Assembly (NCBI GenBank): GCA_030652805.1
Contig: JAUSPT010000100.1
Coordinates: 1 to 64,000, forward strand
Origin: a bacterium
GTDB taxonomy: Bacteria; JAHJDO01
Reading direction: 5' to 3'
Length of the DNA stretch: 64,000 nucleotides
Shown here: positions 58,699 through 64,000 of the stretch, in pieces
How the letters are laid out: every line of letters begins with the position of its first letter
How positions within the stretch are numbered: position 1 is the stretch's first letter
Made by a program: the position numbers and the translations under genes
The notes under the pieces: generated by a model
The model's input: the letters and a program-made list of their open reading frames with translations, nothing else
Told to the model about the DNA's origin: nothing
Databases searched by the model: none

Positions 58699-59603
58699 AA
58701 TTTTCTGTATTCGCTGGGGGAGGTTTTGATAAGCTCTTTGAACATCCTGGCAAAATAACTTGCATCGTGAAAGCCTACTTCAAAACATACATCCGTGACG
58801 GATTTATCGGTATTTGAAAGTAAGTCACACGCTTTTTGTATGCGGTAATTTGTTACATATTCCATTGGTGTCATGCCGCTTATGTCTTTAAATACTTTAC
58901 AGAAATAGTTTGTCTGCAAATAACCAATGTCAGCCAGGTCCTTTAGTCGAATATCCTTATCGTAATTGTCTTCAACATATCTTATAACCCTGAAACAAGT
59001 TTCTCTTTTTGTGGATATATCGTTATAGATATCTTTCTGTCTCTGATACTCTGAATAAAATCTGCAGACATTTACTACAAGTTCAAAAATATATCCCTTA
59101 ACTAAAAGATTATATCCTTCTGATTCTTTTTCTATTTCATTTATAGCTTTATTCAATATAGTCTCTATAAACCTAGATTGTTCGCCGGTAAGATGAAGTT
59201 TATATTTGAAGTTCATTTCTTTTCTATAGAAAGGTTCTATATAAAAAAGGTCGTTAAAGCTGTCTATATCTTTAAGTTTACTTCCAATTTCGTTTTTAAA
59301 TACAGATGAGTCTATCAGGATATTCGCTAATTCTAAATCATCCGCATTTTTATAACCATGCGCTTGTTCTGGAGTAACTACAAAAAAATCACCCATTGCC
59401 ACAGAAAATTCTACATTTTGAGATTCTTTATTTTTGCCTTGCATCTGAATAACATTAATCCCTTTCCCTTTTAATATGTAAACTAACTCCACAAAGTCAT
59501 GTGCATGTAATCTGAGATATGACTGTTTCTGTTTGAAAACATATATATCCAAACATTTTTTAAAATGTTTTCTGGATAATTTCATGATAGGTTTTTCATT
59601 CAT
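58695..59603 (-). CDS. AraC-family regulator with N-terminal cupin domain
   Basis: 302-residue regulator: a cupin-type sugar-sensing domain (about 15-150, LHAHDFVELVYILKGKG and FFVVTPEQAHGY), a helical linker, and two helix-turn-helix units at the C-terminus (DIRLKDLADIGYLQTNYFCKVFKD and KSVTDVCFEVGFHDASYFARMFKE), ending SPSEYRKF. It resembles carbohydrate regulators such as those of rhamnose and arabinose genes. Three copies of a motif with 21-bp-spaced half-sites lie before genes of the adjacent carbohydrate locus, making this the likely binder. Transcribed in the same direction as that locus. Confidence 0.9.
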   Translation of the reverse strand: MNEKPIMKLSRKHFKKCLDIYVFKQKQSYLRLHAHDFVELVYILKGKGINVIQMQGKNKESQNVEFSVAMGDFFVVTPEQAHGYKNADDLELANILIDSSVFKNEIGSKLKDIDSFNDLFYIEPFYRKEMNFKYKLHLTGEQSRFIETILNKAINEIEKESEGYNLLVKGYIFELVVNVCRFYSEYQRQKDIYNDISTKRETCFRVIRYVEDNYDKDIRLKDLADIGYLQTNYFCKVFKDISGMTPMEYVTNYRIQKACDLLSNTDKSVTDVCFEVGFHDASYFARMFKELIKTSPSEYRKF

Positions 59604-59665
59604 ACAATATAAATACTAACACATTTTTAACAAATTTAAAATTTTTTACCCAGTGCTTCCTATTA

Positions 59666-59694
59666 TTGACATTTATTTTGCTAGTTGCTAATCT
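59666..59694 (+). promoter_or_regulatory. Promoter of the DUF47-Pit phosphate operon
   Basis: TTGACA (59666-59671), a 17-base spacer and TAATCT (59689-59694), placed 37 bases before the DUF47 gene. A G-run directly before the ATG serves as the ribosome site. No Pho-box-like repeat was seen. Confidence 0.65.
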
Positions 59695-59731
59695 CCATGT
59701 CTATCAAAACTATTCTATAAGGGGGGGGTAA

Positions 59732-60379
59732 ATGGCTTTATTCTTTTCAAAAACTAATAAGCTTTTAGAAATGATTGAAGAATATTTAGAAAAGGTTACA
59801 GAGTGTATGGAACAGGCAAGAAAAACGCTTTTTCTCTATATTGAGAAAGGTTCCTGTGAGGAATTTGATGGGCTTGTGACTAAAACTCACATGGCTGAAT
59901 CATGCAGTGATGATTTAAGAAGGGAAATTGAAATTTCGCTGTATGAAAAGGCGTTAATACCAGAATCAAGAGGTGATATCCTTGGCTTGTTGGAGACTGT
60001 TGATAAGATCCCGAACAAGGCTGAATCTGTTGCATTTCAAATACAAATAGAGGCAATAAGAATTCCCGATGAGTTCAAATCGGAATTACGTAAAATAATC
60101 AATATAAATTTTGGTATTTTTGAGGACATTAAACGGGCAATTAGAGCTGTATTTAAGAATATTAAAGAGGTAAGGCGCATTACAAATGAGATAGATAAAA
60201 AAGAGAGCAGTTCTGATTCTATGGAAAGGGATTTAATTAGAAAATTGTTCGGCTCAGATATTGACATTGGAGAGAAAATTCTCCTGAAAGAATTAATAAT
60301 TGAGATCGGCAGTATATCAGACAGAGCTGAAGACACTGCAGATCGATTAAACATAATGGCAGTGAAAAGGCTAATTTAA
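59732..60379 (+). CDS. DUF47 (PhoU-like) Pit accessory protein
   Basis: 215-residue all-helical protein of the DUF47/TIGR00153 group, distant from PhoU: FFSKTNKLLEMIEEYLEKV at the start, CDDLRREIEISLYEKALIPESRGDILGLLETVDKIPNKAE in the middle and IEIGSISDRAEDTADRLNIMAVKR at the end, with repeated acidic E-x-x-D/E metal positions. Such proteins are encoded with Pit transporters and are thought to regulate phosphate uptake. Its stop overlaps the pit start by one base. Confidence 0.9.
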   Translation: MALFFSKTNKLLEMIEEYLEKVTECMEQARKTLFLYIEKGSCEEFDGLVTKTHMAESCSDDLRREIEISLYEKALIPESRGDILGLLETVDKIPNKAESVAFQIQIEAIRIPDEFKSELRKIININFGIFEDIKRAIRAVFKNIKEVRRITNEIDKKESSSDSMERDLIRKLFGSDIDIGEKILLKELIIEIGSISDRAEDTADRLNIMAVKRLI

Positions 60380-61326
60380 TGTTTCTCTTCAGCCTTAGTT
60401 ATTTAAAATTACTTGGTGGTATTTATCTTGGCTGGTCACTGGGTGCCAATAACACTGCAAATGTTTTTGGCACTGCAGTTTCTTCGGGGATGGTTAAATT
60501 CCGGACAGCGACAGTTTTTTTTGCAGTGTTTGTAATACTTGGCGCAGTAATTGGAGGTGCGCCAGGGATTAAAACACTTGGAGGACTTACAAGTCAAAAT
60601 ATAAATACAGCTTTTGTTATTTCAGTGGCGTCAGCTGTTGCAGTAACCTTATTAACAATGTTAAAACTTCCTGCTTCTGTCTCTCAGGCAGTTGTGGGAG
60701 CAATACTCGGTATTGGAATTTTACAAAAACAGATCAATTTTGCTGGATTACAGAAGGTTGTAATCTGCTGGATATGCACACCTGTTGGCGCTGCTGTTAT
60801 ATCAGTTTTTCTGTATTTAATTTTGAGCCGGATACTAAGAAGAATAACAATACACTTTCTCGATTTTGACCGCATTGTGCGCATTTTACTAATAATATCA
60901 GGCGCGTATGGGGCTTATGCTCTTGGAGCGAACAATGTTGCAAATATAACAGGTGTTTATTATCAAGCTGGAATACTTACGCCATTTTTGGCTTCATTAA
61001 TAGGAAGTATTAGTATAGCGCTTGGCGCAGTTACATATAGCAGAAATGTTATGATGACAGTAGGTAAAAGTGTGATACCTCTAAATTCTTTTTGCGCCCT
61101 GGTTGTAGTGCTTTCAGAAGCTATAACAGTTGATATATTTGCGCATATTGGAGTTCCTGTTTCCACAGGTCAAGCTGTAATAGGCGGAGTCATTGGGGTA
61201 GGAATTATAAGGAATGTTAACGCGATCAACTTTAAAGCGCTTTATAAAATTTTCTCAGGATGGGTAGTCACTCCTGTTATCAGCTGCGTTCTTTCTTATA
61301 TGCTGTACAAAATATTTTATATGTAA
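60379..61326 (+). CDS. pit: Low-affinity inorganic phosphate transporter, PiT family
   Basis: 315-residue inner-membrane transporter with about ten hydrophobic segments. The PiT signature occurs twice by internal duplication: WSLGANNTANVFGTAVSSG (about 14-32) and YALGANNVANITGVYYQAG (about 181-199), where the Asn residues bind phosphate and cation. Also VPVSTGQAVIGGVIGVGI near 258. It probably imports metal phosphate driven by H+ or Na+, controlled by the DUF47 protein. It converges on murG with a ten-base overlap. Confidence 0.94.
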   Translation: MFLFSLSYLKLLGGIYLGWSLGANNTANVFGTAVSSGMVKFRTATVFFAVFVILGAVIGGAPGIKTLGGLTSQNINTAFVISVASAVAVTLLTMLKLPASVSQAVVGAILGIGILQKQINFAGLQKVVICWICTPVGAAVISVFLYLILSRILRRITIHFLDFDRIVRILLIISGAYGAYALGANNVANITGVYYQAGILTPFLASLIGSISIALGAVTYSRNVMMTVGKSVIPLNSFCALVVVLSEAITVDIFAHIGVPVSTGQAVIGGVIGVGIIRNVNAINFKALYKIFSGWVVTPVISCVLSYMLYKIFYM

Positions 61327-62414
61327 TTTCTTATTATCTCAAAGATTTTCTCTGTAGAATTGATATGAAGCCTGCCAAGTTTCCTGCTGCTCAAAGCCAT
61401 TTGCTCCAGCTTGTATTCGTTTTTAATTAAATCTAGTATTCTTTCACTTAGTGTTACTACACAGAGGTTTTTTTCTTCTATGATTATTCCAGCTCCATTA
61501 TCAGAGAGAAGTTTTCCGTTGTAAAATTGATGATTAGCTGCAGCATGAGGATAGGGGATTAAGATAGCAGGAATACCAAATAAACTAATTTCAGTAATTG
61601 TCATAGCTCCTGCCCTTGATATTACAAGATCAGAGATTGTGTAAATATCTCCGATATGTTCTGTAAAGGGCATTACCTTTACGTCTAAATCAGCTTTTTT
61701 ATATTTGTCCAGAACTAGTTTGTAATCTTTTTCTCCTGTAATGTGTATTATGTGCCAGTGTTTAAGATGTTCTTTTATATTGATGAATGTATCTTGAGAA
61801 ACAATATTGATTTGATGTGCTCCCTGACTGCCTCCAAATACAAGGATTGTTTTCTTTTTTTTTGAAACCAAATTATGCCTTTTGTCAACGGCTTTTAAAA
61901 TATCATTTCTTATAGGATTGCCAACTGCTACAATCCTTCTTTTGCAAGACAGATATTTTTTTGTCTCATCAAATGCCACATCAACCTCTGTAGCTATATT
62001 TGCCAATAATTTATTTGTAGAGCCTGGAACAATATTCTGTTCATGAATTAAGGTAGGGATCCTCATCAGGTATGCAGCTATAACGGGGGAAATGCTCAGA
62101 TAACTACCCATGCCGACAACTAGATCAGGCTTGAATTTTAATATAATAATAAAAGATTGGATTAAGCCCAGAAATGCTTCAGCAAAGCATGGAATAATAC
62201 TGAATGGTTTGTTTCTATTCCATCCTATGCCAAAAATAGCAGCTGTTTGAAAACCAGTTTTTTTAATTTTATCTGAAGAACAGTGTCTTGAAATTAAGAA
62301 TAATATCTCAGGATTTTTGACTCTTATCTTTATACAATCTGCAACTGCAAGTGCGGGATATAAATGCCCTCCTGTCGTTCCTGCGGCAAATATGATCTTT
62401 ATACGCTTCATCAT
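61317..62414 (-). CDS. murG: UDP-GlcNAc:lipid I N-acetylglucosaminyltransferase
   Basis: Last cytoplasmic step of peptidoglycan precursor synthesis: adds GlcNAc to lipid I. The ~365-residue GT-B enzyme has AAGTTGGHLYPALAVAD near the start, HEQNIVPGSTNKLLA near 125, FGGSQGAHQIN near 192 and VISRAGAMTITEISLFGIPAILIPYP near 270. TAAGGA six bases upstream points to the second of three clustered ATGs, which overlaps the ftsW stop. It is the third gene of the murD-ftsW-murG run. Confidence 0.96.
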   Translation of the reverse strand: MMKRIKIIFAAGTTGGHLYPALAVADCIKIRVKNPEILFLISRHCSSDKIKKTGFQTAAIFGIGWNRNKPFSIIPCFAEAFLGLIQSFIIILKFKPDLVVGMGSYLSISPVIAAYLMRIPTLIHEQNIVPGSTNKLLANIATEVDVAFDETKKYLSCKRRIVAVGNPIRNDILKAVDKRHNLVSKKKKTILVFGGSQGAHQINIVSQDTFINIKEHLKHWHIIHITGEKDYKLVLDKYKKADLDVKVMPFTEHIGDIYTISDLVISRAGAMTITEISLFGIPAILIPYPHAAANHQFYNGKLLSDNGAGIIIEEKNLCVVTLSERILDLIKNEYKLEQMALSSRKLGRLHINSTEKIFEIIRNYI

Positions 62415-63493
62415 TCCCATTCCTTACTGACATTAAGTAATAAGCCGATAGCAGTCATGTTAACAATTAGGGAAGAGCCGCCAAAACTAATAAAGGGAAG
62501 GGTTGTTCCCTTTGTCGGAAGAAGTCCTGTAACAACACCAATGTTTATTATAACCTGGTATGCAATCATTACAGTAATCCCAATTGCTAGCAAGTGTCCG
62601 TATAAGTCAGGGGCGTGATATGCTATAATAATACCTCTCCATATTATGTATGTAAATGACAGAATTATTAGCAAAGTTCCTATGAATCCAAGTTCTTCGC
62701 CAATTATTGAAAATATAAAGTCTGTATGTGCCTCCGGCAGGTAGAATAATTTCTGAATCCCTTTGCCAAGTCCTTTTCCCCACCAGCCTCCTGATCCTAA
62801 TGCATAAAAGGATTGGATGATTTGATATCCTTTTCCCAGAGGATCATCCCATGGATTAAGAAAAACCATTATCCTTTTCATACGATAAGGAAAGGTGCGA
62901 ATTGCGATGTAGATAGCTGGTAAGGATGAGAGAAAGAAGATTGCCAGATGCTTCATATTAGCTCCTGATATGAACATCATTGTCAAAACAATTCCTGCAA
63001 TAAGCACACATGATCCAAGATCGTTTTTTATTATTAGAGCTAATACTAAACCCAATACCAGCATTTGAGGGAGAAAACCTTTTATGAATTCTTTAATATT
63101 ATGCTGTTTTCTGGTTAAGAAATTAGAGACATATATAATCATAACAAGTTTCGCAAGCTCTGAAGGCTGCATACTTAACGGTCCGATTCTAATCCATCTT
63201 CTGGCTCCTCCTGCAGCTCTGCCAATGTAGGGAAAATACACAAGGATTAATAGAATAATTGTTAGAACTAAAAGAGGTTTTCCAAGTTTTTTAAGCATTT
63301 CGTAGCGGATATTCATACTTGTAAACATAAATATAAGCCCTATAAAAGCCATGATTAAATGGCGGGCAAGGAAATGAAAGGGATTATTGAATTTCAATAT
63401 AGAAACCATAGCTGCTGTATTGAATACCATTATTATTCCAATACCAATCAGGATGAATATAACAGATAGCAATGCAATATTCTGTTTATGCAT
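62411..63493 (-). CDS. ftsW: Lipid II polymerase / cell division protein FtsW (SEDS family)
   Basis: 360-residue SEDS glycosyltransferase with about ten membrane segments that polymerises septal peptidoglycan with a class B PBP. It has RRWIRIGPLSMQPSELAKLVMIIY (about 94-117), NDLGSCVLIAGIVLTMMF near 155, KGYQIIQSFYALGSGGWWGKGLG near 220, and LPEAHTDFIFSIIGEELGFIG near 250. The gene order murD-ftsW-murG and the sequence favour FtsW over RodA. It overlaps both neighbours. Confidence 0.95.
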   Translation of the reverse strand: MHKQNIALLSVIFILIGIGIIMVFNTAAMVSILKFNNPFHFLARHLIMAFIGLIFMFTSMNIRYEMLKKLGKPLLVLTIILLILVYFPYIGRAAGGARRWIRIGPLSMQPSELAKLVMIIYVSNFLTRKQHNIKEFIKGFLPQMLVLGLVLALIIKNDLGSCVLIAGIVLTMMFISGANMKHLAIFFLSSLPAIYIAIRTFPYRMKRIMVFLNPWDDPLGKGYQIIQSFYALGSGGWWGKGLGKGIQKLFYLPEAHTDFIFSIIGEELGFIGTLLIILSFTYIIWRGIIIAYHAPDLYGHLLAIGITVMIAYQVIINIGVVTGLLPTKGTTLPFISFGGSSLIVNMTAIGLLLNVSKEWE

Positions 63494-64000
63494 GCTCGAT
63501 TCTTGATTTTAGCGTATTAACAGCATTTTTGAAGAGATTGCCTCGTTCTATGTAGTTTTGAAACATATCAAAACTGCTGCATGCAGGGGAAAGTAAGATT
63601 GTATCATTTTGGACAGCTAATGAAAAAGCTTCCTCTACTGCGTCATCCATTGAATAAACGTATGTTAGGGGAACCAGTTCTCCAATGTCCTTTTTTATTA
63701 TATCTTTAGCTTCACCAATTAGAATAAGATGTTTGACTTTATTTCTGATAGCTTGTTCCAAATAGGTGTAGCTGCTCCCCTTATGTTTACCTCCCATAAT
63801 AAGAATAATTGGAGAGAGGGTATTTTCAATTGCTGTTTTAGTAGCGTCGACATTTGTGGCCTTGGAGTCATTAATAAATGCAACATTATTTATCTTATTA
63901 ACAAATTCTGTTTTATGAGGCAATCCAATGAACTTAGCTAAAGTGGTTTTCATTATTCTCGGATCAATTTTGAATATAGATGCTACACATATAGCCGCAA
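63486..64000 (-). CDS. murD: UDP-N-acetylmuramoylalanine-D-glutamate ligase, C-terminal part (cut by window edge)
   Basis: The frame is open through the right edge, so only the C-terminal ~171 residues are seen. They contain FIGLPHKTEFV, NNVAFINDSKATNVDATKTAIEN, the Asn-Asp-Ser-Lys-Ala-Thr motif of Mur ligases, LIMGGKHKGSSY and LLSPACSSFDMFQNYIERG, all typical of MurD domain 3. The enzyme adds D-Glu to UDP-MurNAc-L-Ala. An internal ATG at 63953 is not the true start. Its end overlaps ftsW by eight bases. Confidence 0.94.
   Translation of the reverse strand, partial: AAICVASIFKIDPRIMKTTLAKFIGLPHKTEFVNKINNVAFINDSKATNVDATKTAIENTLSPIILIMGGKHKGSSYTYLEQAIRNKVKHLILIGEAKDIIKKDIGELVPLTYVYSMDDAVEEAFSLAVQNDTILLSPACSSFDMFQNYIERGNLFKNAVNTLKSRIEHA

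Overview
The window reads as a chromosomal segment of an uncultured, AT-rich, Gram-negative, anaerobic bacterium. An outer membrane is implied by an LpxL/HtrB-type acyltransferase, an AsmA-like protein, lipoproteins and a murD-ftsW-murG cluster. Anaerobic life is implied by a RACo-type corrinoid activator with a corrinoid protein, an NrdG-type radical-SAM activase and a pyruvoyl arginine decarboxylase. A short prepilin with the H-x9-D tail typical of PVC bacteria (Lentisphaerota, Planctomycetota, Omnitrophota and relatives) and large secreted glycosidases point to the PVC/Omnitrophota side of the tree. This placement is inference; no rRNA is present.

Layout. 1-4.7 kb: three-gene sugar cassette (GT4, GH100-like six-hairpin protein, and a conspicuously GC-rich GT4-six-hairpin fusion). 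4.8-7.9 kb: complete polyamine operon (XRE-cupin regulator, speD, pyruvoyl ADC, speE, speB) behind a consensus promoter and a dyad operator. 8-13 kb: envelope genes, pcm, DedA, three tRNAs (Pro, Gln, Glu), a bacterial homologue of the archaeal chromosomal protein MC1, and comF. 13-18 kb (minus): accA, a TPR-LysM-L,D-transpeptidase, a Ser/Thr kinase, a secreted protein and an HExxH lipoprotein. 18-20 kb: def, yggS, FmdB and a membrane protein. 20-28 kb: a defence island with a BRO remnant, RhuM, a RadC-DNA methyltransferase fusion, an AlwI-family endonuclease, a second methyltransferase and an OLD-like ATPase-TOPRIM protein. It is bordered by palindromic repeats in mirror-image orientation, one pair of which is identical over 29 bp. 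28-36 kb: trxB-RACo-trxA-radical SAM-nrdG-coaD, BrkB, then an AraC regulator and a corrinoid protein. 36-45 kb: typA, a Doc toxin-antitoxin pair, priA and gcvT-gcvH-gcvPA. 45-59.6 kb (minus): carbohydrate locus with three giant glycosidase-like proteins, a sugar isomerase-like protein, a zinc dehydrogenase, a prepilin, a nucleotidyltransferase/HTH pair and an AraC regulator. 59.7-64 kb: phosphate transport (DUF47-Pit) and murG-ftsW-murD (murD cut by the window edge).

The genes work together as modules. Arginine goes to agmatine, putrescine and spermidine in one operon. The restriction system has one endonuclease and two methylases, as an asymmetric site requires. A 28-29 bp motif with two TAAAAT half-sites 21 bp apart sits just upstream of the -35 boxes of three carbohydrate-locus promoters and looks like an AraC-family regulon. 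A 20-bp-spaced direct repeat sits the same way upstream of the corrinoid gene, next to its own AraC regulator.

Most worth follow-up: the RadC-methyltransferase fusion inside a type IIS system and its mirror-image repeats; the MC1-like protein; the 21-bp-phased regulon; two near-identical apparently leaderless promoters (typA, priA); and the foreign-looking GC-rich glycosyltransferase.
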